A stretch of 64,000 bases of DNA from Dehalococcoidia bacterium (lineage in GTDB: Bacteria; Chloroflexota; Dehalococcoidia; GIF9; AB-539-J10), in assembly GCA_030602785.1 (NCBI GenBank), contig JAUVZB010000002.1, forward strand, positions 48,458-112,457, written 5' to 3'. The notes under the pieces are model-generated. The model worked only from the letters and a program-made list of their open reading frames with translations. It was not told the origin of the DNA and made no database searches. Position numbers and translations under genes: made by a program. Shown here piece by piece: positions 9,633-18,772 of the stretch. Position 1 is the first letter of the stretch, and each line of letters starts with the position of its first letter.

Positions 9633-10817
9633 CTACCAGTGAGACTTCGCTTTCTTCCACGGGTGTGCTCGCAGCACTTCCTCGTTGATCTCCATGCCCC
9701 AACCGGGACCGGAAGGAATAGCCATTCGTCCATTGCTTATGGCCGGAATGTTGCTGACGAGTTGCTCTCTCAAGGGGATGTCATCCACATCGATTTCCAT
9801 GATGTGGACATTCGGAACCACGGCGCACAGGCTCGCACTGATGAATGTGGCGAAATGACTGTAGTAGTTGTGAGGAGCAACGTTGAACTCAAACACCTGC
9901 GCAAGGTCGGCAATCTTCTTCGACTGGCTGAAGCCGACCCAGGGGACGTCAACCATGAAGACGTCCGCGCTGCGGTTCTGGAAATACGGCAGGAACTCAC
10001 GCATGTAGATGTAGTTCTCTCCCGTGCAGATGGGAGTGCGCGACGAGTCCTTGATGGAGCGCAACGCCTCCGGGCTGTACATGTCCACTTCAAGCCACAT
10101 TAGCTTGTAGGGCTCCAGCATCCTCGCGATCCGCGTGCAGCTCTCCGGCTTGAAGTTGAAGTTGAGGTCAAGACACATGTCGACCGTCGGGCCAACTGCG
10201 TCCCGGAAGGTGCCTATCAGCGTCTCTATGTGCGACAGCATGGCGTTATCGACGGCCTGGTCAGTTGTGCCGAGACCGCCGCCAAAGCCATGGAAATGCA
10301 CCCGGGCCGGCTCCCCGGGAAACACGATATTGGTCTTCAGGGCGTTGTAGCCCTTGCTGACCACTTCCTTGCCCAGGTTGTGGATATCAGACATGGTCCT
10401 GATGGGCGGTTTGCCCATCTCGGGGTAAAGCGCCCTGGTTGTGCCGCAGTGCGACCAGTAGAGGCGGACATCCTCCCTCATGGGCCCGCCGAACAGCTCC
10501 ACCACCGAGATACCCAGCGCCCTGGCCTTGATGTCAATCAACGCCAACTCGATCCCTGCGATAGTCTTCGCCCTCACGCCCAAGGGGCCCTGTATCGAGA
10601 GCCGCGCCAAGTCCCAGAACCTCATCTCGAAGGCCCTCGGGTCGGCGCCAATCAGCAGAGCCTTGAAGTCCTCAACAGCACCTACGACAGCAAATGGGCC
10701 ACGCGCCACGCTGCACTCCCCCCATCCAGCTATCCCCTCGTCAGTGGAGACTTTGATGAACGTCCATGGACGCCATCCAGCATCGAATACGAAGGCCTCT
10801 ACATCTGTGATTTTCAT
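9633..10817 (-). CDS. Mandelate racemase/muconate lactonizing enzyme family (enolase superfamily)
   Basis: MKITDVEAFVFDAGWRPWTFIKVSTDEGIAGWGE, DLNFNF, LEVDM, CTGENYIY, VFMVDVPWVG; RBS gaggagga. Confidence 0.9.
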   Translation of the reverse strand: MKITDVEAFVFDAGWRPWTFIKVSTDEGIAGWGECSVARGPFAVVGAVEDFKALLIGADPRAFEMRFWDLARLSIQGPLGVRAKTIAGIELALIDIKARALGISVVELFGGPMREDVRLYWSHCGTTRALYPEMGKPPIRTMSDIHNLGKEVVSKGYNALKTNIVFPGEPARVHFHGFGGGLGTTDQAVDNAMLSHIETLIGTFRDAVGPTVDMCLDLNFNFKPESCTRIARMLEPYKLMWLEVDMYSPEALRSIKDSSRTPICTGENYIYMREFLPYFQNRSADVFMVDVPWVGFSQSKKIADLAQVFEFNVAPHNYYSHFATFISASLCAVVPNVHIMEIDVDDIPLREQLVSNIPAISNGRMAIPSGPGWGMEINEEVLRAHPWKKAKSHW

Positions 10818-11039
10818 TGACTCCTCCTCACTGATAGGTGGGGCCAGTGTAGCAAAAGAGGGAAGACAAGTGGAGTGCCCCGTGAGGAAACGTCCCCGGA
10901 ATCCCCGGTCACGTAAAGCGGGAAGCTCCTCGTCGTCCGGGTCACAAGGAGCCGGAGCACGCTCGGGCACAGGAGCACAGGATGTTGGTGATCAGAGCCG
11001 GACCGACGGGCCGGCAGTCAGAACAGCCGGACCCCGGTG

Positions 11040-11243
11040 TTACAGACCAAGCAGGCTGTGGTGGCCACCTCGCCTGTCGAAGTCAGCGTCTTCGTGCTCG
11101 TAGTCCATCTGGTCGCCACAGAAACGACCGCCAAACGGGTCCAGGTCAGGTTCTTGCGTGTCATCGGTTTCCACGTCCAGCAACCAGCGGCCGGCAACAG
11201 GGGTGACCCGCTCTGGTTTCTGCACGTGCTTGAGCTCTGCCAT
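11040..11243 (-). CDS. Small acidic hypothetical protein (67 aa)
   Basis: Start MAELKHVQKP preceded by gagggaggtg RBS; acidic composition. Confidence 0.45.
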   Translation of the reverse strand: MAELKHVQKPERVTPVAGRWLLDVETDDTQEPDLDPFGGRFCGDQMDYEHEDADFDRRGGHHSLLGL

Positions 11244-11576
11244 CGTACACCTCCCTCGCATTCGCGCAAACGTCCGTCAGCCGGGGGCTCCCTGCCTTTC
11301 GTAGTGCATGCACTGAGGCACGACAGCCCGGGGCGAGGAAGCGAACTACGGGAAACCCCAACGGTCCACCACACAACCACCCGGCGAATCGGAATTATGG
11401 CGCTCTGCAGCTATCTGTCAAGAGGTTGGCGGCCAATCCTGCGGAAAATCCTCGTCCGGCCGCAGCACCTTCCCTGCGCAAGGCGATTGACAGTCACAGC
11501 TGGCCCGCCTAACATACGTAAACAAGTGCAGCGTGCGACCCCTGCCCCGGAACCCGAACTCGGAAGGACTTAGCAG

Positions 11577-12446
11577 ATGGCTATTCGCAAACAGAGAGAG
11601 CGACCCTCTGACGAAACCCTGGAGAGCGTCCGGTATATCGTCGTGTTCCGGGCCAGGTATTCTCCGCCCAAGCCAGCCGATGGCGCCATCGAAACGGATC
11701 CGCTTGGCTCTCTCTTCTACTCGCAGATGATGTCATTCGTCGAGTCGCGGGAGCTGGCCGTGCTGTATCACCGGGGACGCGGGATGTTCGACAAGCACGA
11801 CAAGCTTCACTACCGTATCACTGAGCACAGAGCAGTCCGCCTGGAGTTTGTTGACAGGCTGACGGTCGACGCCATCGACGGACCACACGAACTTGTGAGC
11901 ATAGGCAAGTACACCAGCGGTGGGTGGGAAGACAGGCTCAAGGAGGTCCACGACGAGTGCCTCCGCCTCAGTGACCAGATGGACCACACCGCCTCCGTGG
12001 AGGAGTTACTGAGCAACAGCCAGGACCCGCTGGATGTTGTTGCCCTCCTCGACTCGGCTCCCGACCGCGAAGGCCTGCTGAAGATGCTCTGTCTGAGCCA
12101 GAAGAGAAGCACCAACGCCTACACCCTCTACATGTCCCACATTCTCACCGACAGGATTGCTGAAGCATACGCAATAATCCAGACAGCCATCGAACTCAAC
12201 CCCGGCGACGCCCGACTGCACCTTTCGCTCGGGAACTTCTACTGGGCGGCTCTCTCCAACGCCCGGGGCTGGGCCGAAGGGCGAGACCCTGGACCGCTGA
12301 GGCAAGTGACGCTCGATGCGCTCGACATGCCCTACGAGAAGGCAAGAAGTCTGGCTCGGACTCACTACCTGGAGGCCATGCGCCTGTCCACAAGGCGCGA
12401 AATCGAGGAAGAGGCGGGGGCGCAGCTGTCTGCGCTGCGCTCGTGA
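11577..12446 (+). CDS. Hypothetical protein with TPR-like C-terminal segment
   Basis: 289 aa; AYAIIQTAIELNPGDARLHLSLGNFYW TPR-like repeat; no antisense competitor. Confidence 0.65.
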   Translation: MAIRKQRERPSDETLESVRYIVVFRARYSPPKPADGAIETDPLGSLFYSQMMSFVESRELAVLYHRGRGMFDKHDKLHYRITEHRAVRLEFVDRLTVDAIDGPHELVSIGKYTSGGWEDRLKEVHDECLRLSDQMDHTASVEELLSNSQDPLDVVALLDSAPDREGLLKMLCLSQKRSTNAYTLYMSHILTDRIAEAYAIIQTAIELNPGDARLHLSLGNFYWAALSNARGWAEGRDPGPLRQVTLDALDMPYEKARSLARTHYLEAMRLSTRREIEEEAGAQLSALRS

Positions 12447-12573
12447 ATCTTCCCCGGGGCAACCGGGACAGGCAACCCGTCGCTTCCGGGCTCTCCCTCT
12501 TCCCATGAGGCCCCGGCAGTTTCGTCCGGGGAACGACAGTCAACGTGACACCGATTGCGTCGGAAGGCGGGTA

Positions 12574-13452
12574 TCAGTCCACCCTGTCGCCGTCTCCCAG
12601 TCCATTCAAGAAATCCTCGACCTCCCGGGGCAAAGGAGGCAGCTCCTCATCTCTCCGGCCCAGCCTCGCCTCATAGCGTGATTCAAAGTGGGGCACGACG
12701 GCCGCAAGGTCAGGATTCCGCTGCACGGCTTCGTTGATCGCCTCGGTCTGGTCACGGGCGCGCTCCCTGTCTGCCTCATCAATTGAGACATCATAGAGGG
12801 TGCTGAGAAGCTCCATCAGCCTCAACTTGCCCACATAGTCCTCGTCCACCTGGACATACTGAGGAAGATGGACAATACACCACATCGCCTCCATCCCCTG
12901 AAGAGACGCCTTCTGGACAATCTGGAAGGTCAACGAGGAAGGGCCCTGGTAGTTGGTTGGCTGGATGTCGAGGCGCCGCACATCCTCCTCAGCAGCCGAG
13001 CCGACGGCGCCCCCGCTGACAAGCAGTCTGCGGGTGTGCGGCACCATGTCGTACATGCTTCCAAGCCAGACATAGCGTCGCACTCCAAGCGCCTTCAACA
13101 GCGCAAGGATCGACTCAACATAGACCTCGCCGAACATGTGGGGCTCCAACATCTTCACGATGACCAGGTCCGGCCCTTCAGTCCGTTGCGCGAAGCTGAC
13201 GACGGTGTTGGGCACCGATAGCTCCCTGCTCCCTTCCCGCAGATAAACAGTCGGCCGGTACCGGGTGAAGTCGTAGAACGAGCCGGGTCTGGCAAGGGTC
13301 GCCAGCTCCTGCGCGTCGAACTGCTGTTCAATGTCCAGAAGCGCCAGTGCGCCCACGCTTCCGGCATCCGTCCACGGACGCAGCATGGCAAGTGCATGCG
13401 GCTGATGCAACTCGGGCAGTGGCTCGCGAAAGCTGAACGCGCCGATTCTCAT
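12574..13452 (-). CDS. PAC2 (proteasome assembly chaperone) family protein
   Basis: PxLYEF-like MRIGAFSFREPLPELHQPHALAMLRPWTDAGSVG, ALGVRRYVWLGSMYDMVPHTR, GMEAMWCIVHLPQYVQ. Confidence 0.8.
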   Translation of the reverse strand: MRIGAFSFREPLPELHQPHALAMLRPWTDAGSVGALALLDIEQQFDAQELATLARPGSFYDFTRYRPTVYLREGSRELSVPNTVVSFAQRTEGPDLVIVKMLEPHMFGEVYVESILALLKALGVRRYVWLGSMYDMVPHTRRLLVSGGAVGSAAEEDVRRLDIQPTNYQGPSSLTFQIVQKASLQGMEAMWCIVHLPQYVQVDEDYVGKLRLMELLSTLYDVSIDEADRERARDQTEAINEAVQRNPDLAAVVPHFESRYEARLGRRDEELPPLPREVEDFLNGLGDGDRVD

Positions 13453-13853
13453 GGTCAGATACCCACCTCGCTCCTCCCTCCATTGTCGGTAGCCTCAGAG
13501 TTGTTGTCAAGTCGCGCCGGCGTCAGTTGCTGCATAGACCGGTCATATCTGGCAGAATATACTGTGCCGGAGCGCAGTCAGCTGCAGGCCGGGAGGGCTG
13601 GCTGCTCAGGAACGGCCAGGACGTGGAAGATGATCGAGTCCAGGGCATTGGGCGTTGCGGCAGGCATTCTCGCGACAGGAGGAGGCATCAGCGAGTTTCA
13701 GCCTGCCATCGCAACGGCGGCCCCGACCCCGCAGATACTGGAGAACCATCACGAAGACAAGACAGCAGGAATCCACCCCACTTCAGGGGATAACCGCGGA
13801 ACGACGCACATCTGAAGCAATCACCAGCACACCGAAAGACTAAGGAGGAGACC

Positions 13854-14060
13854 ATGCCCAACAAAGTCTACAAGAGCATTGAACTGACAGGTTCCTCGCC
13901 CACAAGCATCGAGGATGCAGTCCGCGTCGCAATCGAGAGGGCAGGCAAGACAATCCGCAACATGAGCTGCTTCGAGGTGGTCGATACACGCGGCTACGTG
14001 GAGGGGAACAAGATAGCCTACTGGCAGGCCACCATCAAGATAAGCTTCACTGTGGAATAG
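13854..14060 (+). CDS. Dodecin family protein
   Basis: 68 aa; VYKSIELTGSSPTSIEDAVRVAIERAGKTIRNMSCFEVVDTRGYVEGNKIAYWQATIKISF; RBS aaggaggag. Confidence 0.93.
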   Translation: MPNKVYKSIELTGSSPTSIEDAVRVAIERAGKTIRNMSCFEVVDTRGYVEGNKIAYWQATIKISFTVE

Positions 14061-14202
14061 CAGTCCTCAGGAGAAAGCCCCTGCGGCCAAGGCAGGCCCG
14101 CCACGACTGGCACAGGTCACGTGCGGACCGAATCGGTCGCCGAGGGGTGCAGTCACTCAGCGCTCCGCTGGCACAGTGGCGCGCTGTTGGCTGCTGCGGA
14201 AG

Positions 14203-14622
14203 TCAGCGGGGAGTTACTGTCACGTTGAAGAGATGCTGTCTGGCAACATCATCCGGCTGCAGCGGCCCGCGAAGCGCAACGAGAATGACCCACTCTCCCA
14301 CGCTGGCCGCCGTGAACGTGAAACGGTAGTAGCCCCACGAGCAGAGCTTGCACTCACGGTCCTCCGGAAACACAAGTTCTTCGGAGACAAGCTCAAAGTC
14401 TGACTCCTCAAACTCGGCATCCCATCTGTACCCCGTATCAGGACTATCGGGAAGAGAGAGGATGAAGCTTTCACCATTCCGAACCAGGATAGGCACGTCT
14501 GGATCCGAATAGATCTTCGGTTCTGAGCTACAGCCCTGCGGTACGAGCATCGCGGCTATAGCCACGATGAGCACAAGAAGTCGACTGTTCGGCAACCATC
14601 GAAATGGTCTCATGTGTATCAA
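14203..14622 (-). CDS. Lipoprotein, chagasin/I42-type protease-inhibitor-like
   Basis: Lipobox LVPQGCSS; GESFILSLPDSPDTGYRW matches the chagasin NPTTGYxW loop. Confidence 0.65.
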   Translation of the reverse strand: MIHMRPFRWLPNSRLLVLIVAIAAMLVPQGCSSEPKIYSDPDVPILVRNGESFILSLPDSPDTGYRWDAEFEESDFELVSEELVFPEDRECKLCSWGYYRFTFTAASVGEWVILVALRGPLQPDDVARQHLFNVTVTPR

Positions 14623-14829
14623 TATCGATTCCCCTTGTGCTCACCCCGACTCTGGCATCCCTTCAGATAGCTCTGAAGGCGCACTGTAACTCACAATGCT
14701 ACCCGACAATGCCTCAGGGAGAGGAGGCAAAGGACAGCCGCAACCAGATGAAGCACCGTCTCCATAGAAAGACGGCACTGTGCTCCACGAGCACAATGAG
14801 AGAAGGCCGCGGGCAGGGGTATTCCCGTA

Positions 14830-15222
14830 CTACTTCTTCTTCGCCTGCTCCAGCTTGGCAAGAAGATCAGCACGGGGAGGGATGAAGATATCGATTGCCT
14901 TGCAGCCGCAGTCCAGGACATACCCGCCGTGCTCTACGTTTGAAGGCAGCATGATGATATCGCCTTTCTTCAGGTGATACAGCTTGCCTTCGACTATTTC
15001 ATCCTGCTCGCCATCGAGTACCATCATGACCTGTTCCGCTTCATGACGATGAGGCGGGAAGTAGGCGTTGGGCTCCTGCGTGAGAATACTGAGCATGACT
15101 CCTTCCGTGGCGACGATATGGCTCATGGAGCCCGGGTTCAGCTCTACCTGAGGCACGTCAGGGTAGTGCACGACCCGCTTGTCGTATTCCTCCTGGCTTG
15201 CGTACGGTTCCTTCTTCTCCAT
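14830..15222 (-). CDS. Cupin domain protein
   Basis: YFPPHRHEAEQVMMVLDGE...LKKGDIIMLPSNVEHGGYV; start MEKKEPYASQEEYDKR. Confidence 0.88.
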   Translation of the reverse strand: MEKKEPYASQEEYDKRVVHYPDVPQVELNPGSMSHIVATEGVMLSILTQEPNAYFPPHRHEAEQVMMVLDGEQDEIVEGKLYHLKKGDIIMLPSNVEHGGYVLDCGCKAIDIFIPPRADLLAKLEQAKKK

Positions 15223-15790
15223 GAAATCACTCCTTTCCGTCTTCTTCGATACCTCGATACCAGCCAGGGCGCAGTTTCTCAACTGCGCGAACACATCACC
15301 GCCACGCTGACGTGGTTCCGTCGACCCCACAGGAGGCGACGCCAGTCAGGCCTGCCAACCTCCACCACCCACCTGCCCTCAACCACAATAGTCCTAACTA
15401 ACAGAGGAGCCGGCAGCAAACAGAAACGCCACCTCGGGAGAACTCTCGCCGTGGCCGCCGACAGTTCCGCACCCGCAGGTGCTACTGACACGCGACCGCA
15501 GGGCACTATAGAAGCCAACGGCAGGGCCTGTCAATTCGCGCGACGACGCACTCCGACACCACCCTCTGCACACCACTGCAACGCGGAGTGTCGCGGCAAG
15601 GGAGTGAGAGCAGTGTCATCGGCCATGCTACGTCCTGAACATACGAGCAGGCGCGGAGCAAAGGGCTCGTCGGGATGGTAAAGGTACGAGTCGCCAGTGC
15701 TTCCACCGCAACGGCCATCCTGCGACGCACTGTCGGGTAGCCACGAGGGGATTTCCTATCACCCACAATGAGGACAAGCAACGAGACAGA

Positions 15791-15833
15791 TGCCGAGGGA
15801 GGGACTCGAACCCACACTCCCTTGCGGGAAGCG
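15791..15833. repeat. attL-like copy of the tRNA-Leu 3' end
   Basis: 43 bp identical to 18168-18210. Confidence 0.88.
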
Positions 15834-15961
15834 AATTTCAGGTTGTGAGTCCGGGATGCCGCCCCATGTCGCCTCATGCCGCGCACTCGTGCGCCGTCGA
15901 AGGGGTCATAGCTAGCAGGTGTCGGGCGATGATGCCTGATGTTGGCCCCTGACGCGAAGTT

Positions 15962-15980
15962 CGTGACCATTTCGTGACCA
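15962..15980. repeat. 19-bp repeat cgtgaccatttcgtgacca (possible integrase arm site)
   Basis: Identical copy at 18081-18099. Confidence 0.75.
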
Positions 15981-16101
15981 AGGTCGCAGAGCAAGCCAGT
16001 CGTCAAGTGTACGTCACGTCCACTTAGCGCAGGGGAAAGCAGCGAGAGCCATCGGCCAGCACTCTGTGCGTGTTCGGCCAAGAGGCTGACACGCTGAGCG
16101 C

Positions 16102-16136
16102 CGAGGTAGGCCCTTCCTTGAAGGGCCTACCTCGGG
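16102..16136 (-). terminator. 16-bp perfect-stem hairpin terminator
   Basis: ccgaggtaggcccttc-ctt-gaagggcctacctcgg immediately after the stop at 16141 (minus strand). Confidence 0.75.
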
Positions 16137-16140
16137 AACG

Positions 16141-16644
16141 TCACAAATGCGCTGAGTTCGCCAGGGCCATGACCTCATTCAAGACCTCATGCAAGACGGG
16201 GAACTCGTTCCTGGTCAGTCTTACCCTGCTCAGTTGCGTGCCCGAGCACACATCAAATACGTGTTTGTGGTATTCGTCGAAATCGTCCTGGTTGTCGTAC
16301 CGCAGAATATTGTGCTTCCCGGCTATCCTGGCGTTGTAGCCATACGAGAAACACTTGACGCGCATTCGACCGTTCTGCATGACGTCGGTCTCCAAGTATT
16401 TGGAGACCGACAGGATAATGCTCCGAAGGCAATAGATGTCACCAATGAATGTGACAATTGGACGGCCATCGACATCAAACTGGTCGAAAGTAGGAGGAGG
16501 GTGCCCATGGTCTACAAAGGGGTGGTTCTCTATGTGCCAGATGTGGAGATACCTATAGTTCTCGAAGGTGTTCCAGTCGTGCCGGTCGTGCCCTTCGCAT
16601 ATCCATTGCGAAGGTGGGTCAACACCCCGTAGCTCTGCATCCAC
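16141..16644 (-). CDS. DUF6516/TumE-like toxin candidate
   Basis: GDIYCLRSIILSVSKYLET...FSYGYNARIAGKHNILRYDNQDDFDEYHKHVFD resembles the NxLRYDN...HHKH signature of DUF6516. Confidence 0.6.
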   Translation of the reverse strand: MDAELRGVDPPSQWICEGHDRHDWNTFENYRYLHIWHIENHPFVDHGHPPPTFDQFDVDGRPIVTFIGDIYCLRSIILSVSKYLETDVMQNGRMRVKCFSYGYNARIAGKHNILRYDNQDDFDEYHKHVFDVCSGTQLSRVRLTRNEFPVLHEVLNEVMALANSAHL

Positions 16645-16820
16645 TTGCTCAGCGCCTCGGTTTCGGTCCTTCGGCCCTCTTGGAGGGCTTGACGCATAAC
16701 AACAGACGACACCCCATAGCTGACTTCAAAACGGGTGACTTCGGCTTCAAGGCGGTCAATCAGTTGCTTGCCAGGGCGCACCCTGATGCCATAATAACGT
16801 TCAGTGGCGGTCAAGTCCAT
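16530..16820 (-). CDS. TumA-like antitoxin candidate, overlapping the toxin start
   Basis: FEVSYGVSSVVMRQALQEGRRTETEALSKWMQSYGVL resembles the FExxYGMSSeeF...W...Y pattern of small antitoxins paired with DUF6516; 3' portion overlaps the toxin out of frame. Confidence 0.5.
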   Translation of the reverse strand: MDLTATERYYGIRVRPGKQLIDRLEAEVTRFEVSYGVSSVVMRQALQEGRRTETEALSKWMQSYGVLTHLRNGYAKGTTGTTGTPSRTIGISTSGT

Positions 16821-17005
16821 GGCACCCCCTTGACTTAGTCCGTCCGGAACCTACTGTCATTGTGCTAGAGCAATATCCCTATGTCAATGCCTTGCGCGAA
16901 TTGCGGGTAAGCATAGCACTAATTGAATATCAGTCGTATAAGACTAAACTGTTGAGCGATACAGCAGATGCATTGACCGCGTGCCAAACAAGAGTGAGCG
17001 AGAGT

Positions 17006-17125
17006 CTAGTCCGTGTGTGTTGCCAAGCATTGGTCCTCGGTCTGAGCGGCTGCCTCTTGGAGACCTGGCAGGACATGAGAATAGGTGTCCATGGTAACGG
17101 CGATGTTGCTGTGCCCAAGTCCCTC
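17006..17125 (-). pseudogene. Tyrosine recombinase (phage integrase) C-terminal relic
   Basis: EGLGHSNIAVTMDTYSHVLPGLQEAAAQTED = LGHxxIxxTxxxYxH catalytic C-terminus; no upstream catalytic domain in frame. Confidence 0.8.
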
Positions 17126-17156
17126 GCTAGCAGGGGAGCTGTAACGCCATTTGACC

Positions 17157-17921
17157 CTAGTGCAGGAAAGTAGTGAGTCTACTGAATGCCTCACGTACTG
17201 CACTGTCTATGAGTGACAGGATGTTATCAACGGGTAGGTCCGTCCTGATACCAGCCGGGGGATTGCCAAAGCAGACACGGATTGTGAGACGGACCTGCAG
17301 GTCAACGTTGCCAGTGGTAGGTACGACAGAGACGAATTCCTGGTCATCCGCGATCTCCGGGTGGATGCGTGAGATGATAGGTGGCTGGTGGTCGCCCGCA
17401 CCGAACCAGCCCACAGCCAAATTCGGAATGTGCCGCCTAGTGAGTAGGAGCTGCCTATGCTTGTCAGCATTGTTGAGCTCATACAGATACCAGAGATACC
17501 ACCAGTAGTCCTGCGGGGGTGTGCTGTAGCAGGGCTGAAGCCCATCTACAACACCATATGCACTGGGAGGAACGCCTGCGAGTTTGCGGCCCTTCGCCTT
17601 CTCGTACTTGCGAGAGTCGTTGAAGATCGGGAACTCGTTGTGGTCACTGGGGGCGTGACCCGCCGATACGACCAGTTGCCAGATGAGATGGTCGAGGGAA
17701 CAGCGGTAGTTGTGCAGGACCTCCCCGATTTGCAGATTGAGCTCGCCTGGCATTGGGGGAACACTTCCGAAGCGGAAGTGAAAGCATCCAGTAGCCGGGT
17801 CGACTTGCTTGACAATACCGTACTGGTTGGCGTCACCAAGGACTGCCAAGTCCCTGGCCAGCGCCTCGCGTAGCGCGGCAGCTCTATCGAGCTTCGCGTG
17901 GGCACTACTTGGACCGGACAT
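17157..17921 (-). CDS. Hypothetical protein (island cargo)
   Basis: 254 aa; LQIGEVLHNYRCSLDHLIWQLV ... NNADKHRQLLL pattern seen in uncharacterised bacterial proteins. Confidence 0.65.
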   Translation of the reverse strand: MSGPSSAHAKLDRAAALREALARDLAVLGDANQYGIVKQVDPATGCFHFRFGSVPPMPGELNLQIGEVLHNYRCSLDHLIWQLVVSAGHAPSDHNEFPIFNDSRKYEKAKGRKLAGVPPSAYGVVDGLQPCYSTPPQDYWWYLWYLYELNNADKHRQLLLTRRHIPNLAVGWFGAGDHQPPIISRIHPEIADDQEFVSVVPTTGNVDLQVRLTIRVCFGNPPAGIRTDLPVDNILSLIDSAVREAFSRLTTFLH

Positions 17922-18080
17922 GCTGGGATTCCCACCTCACACGAACTCGCCGCTGTGGCAGACGAGCGCACCTTAGTCGAGAGGTATGCTGGCATGCGAG
18001 CCACAGCGAGTCAACACCTAGGAGGAGTCGCCACCCTCAACTGATTGTGAACAGGGAGCACGGTCCTCTGAACAACGTCC

Positions 18081-18099
18081 CGTGACCATTTCGTGACCA
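18081..18099. repeat. 19-bp repeat cgtgaccatttcgtgacca (second copy)
   Basis: Identical to 15962-15980. Confidence 0.75.
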
Positions 18100-18168
18100 T
18101 TCGGGTCACCGGACGGGTGTAGAGAAACCGGGAAGGTGCCAGGTCTCCACGTTGGCGTCACGTTCGGT

Positions 18169-18250
18169 GCCGAGGGAGGGACTCGAACCCACACTCCCTT
18201 GCGGGAAGCGGATTTTAAGTCCGCCGCGTCTACCATTCCGCCACCTCGGC
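18169..18250 (-). tRNA. tRNA-Leu (anticodon UAA)
   Basis: gccgaggtggcggaatggtagacgc...gacTTAAAAtcc...ggttcgagtccctccctcggc; variable arm present. Confidence 0.93.
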
Positions 18251-18293
18251 GTTGAGGCCCGGTACGCGAGACAGGACGAAGGAGCAGAAAACA

Positions 18294-18366
18294 AGGCGGC
18301 GAGCGGATTCGAACCGCTGAATAGGGGTTTTGCAGACCCCCGCCTTAACCTCTTGGCTACACCGCC
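18294..18366 (-). tRNA. tRNA-Cys (anticodon GCA)
   Basis: ggcggtgtagccaagaggttaaggcgggggtctGCAaaacccc...ggttcgaatcc. Confidence 0.93.
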
Positions 18367-18390
18367 ACGAAGGCAAGTCAAACAGAATGG

Positions 18391-18462
18391 AGCGGAAGAC
18401 GAGATTCGAACTCGCGACCTCCTCCTTGGCAAGGAGGCGTTCTACCACTGAACTACTTCCGC
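18391..18462 (-). tRNA. tRNA-Gly (anticodon GCC)
   Basis: gcggaagtagttcagtggtagaacgcctccttGCCaaggagg...gttcgaatctc. Confidence 0.93.
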
Positions 18463-18512
18463 CCGCTCGCTATTGTACTGTCTCCTTCTCACCTCGTTCA
18501 AGGAAGAAAGAG

Positions 18513-18596
18513 TGCCGAGGGGGAGACTTGAACTCCCACGCGCTTGCGCGCACCACCCCCTCAAGATGGCGTGTCTACCTATTCCACCACCTCGGC
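18513..18596 (-). tRNA. tRNA-Leu (anticodon GAG)
   Basis: gccgaggtggtggaataggtagacacgccatcttGAGgg...gttcaagtctc; variable arm present. Confidence 0.92.
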
Positions 18597-18600
18597 ATGG

Positions 18601-18674
18601 CAGGGGCGGCAGGACTCGAACCCACGACCGGCGGTTTTGGAGACCGCTGCTCTACCAAACTGAGCTACGCCCCT
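18601..18674 (-). tRNA. tRNA-Trp (anticodon CCA)
   Basis: aggggcgtagctcagtttggtagagcagcggtctCCAaaaccgc...gttcgagtcc; CCA tail encoded. Confidence 0.93.
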
Positions 18675-18695
18675 AGATACCAAAGATATTCCTCA

Positions 18696-18769
18696 TACCC
18701 CTGGGGCGACTCGAACGCCCGACACGCGGTTTAGGAAACCGCTGCTCTTTCCTACTGAGCTACAGGGGC
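18696..18769 (-). tRNA. tRNA-Arg (anticodon CCU)
   Basis: gcccctgtagctcagtaggaaagagcagcggtttCCTaaaccgc...gttcgagtcg. Confidence 0.92.
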
Positions 18770-18772
18770 AAG

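Larger units (their letters stand above)
15791..18210. mobile_element. Decayed integrative element in tRNA-Leu(UAA)
   Basis: 43-bp tRNA 3'-end direct repeats at both ends, tyrosine-integrase C-terminal relic, accessory ORFs. Confidence 0.8.

Noticed and set aside
18018-18448. Peptides such as ASRKGVWVRVPPSAPN and LAKEEVASSNLVFRS as possible proteins
   Set aside because: Translations of tRNA genes, a familiar false-ORF pattern; the same applies to 51379-51663 and part of 15506-16081.
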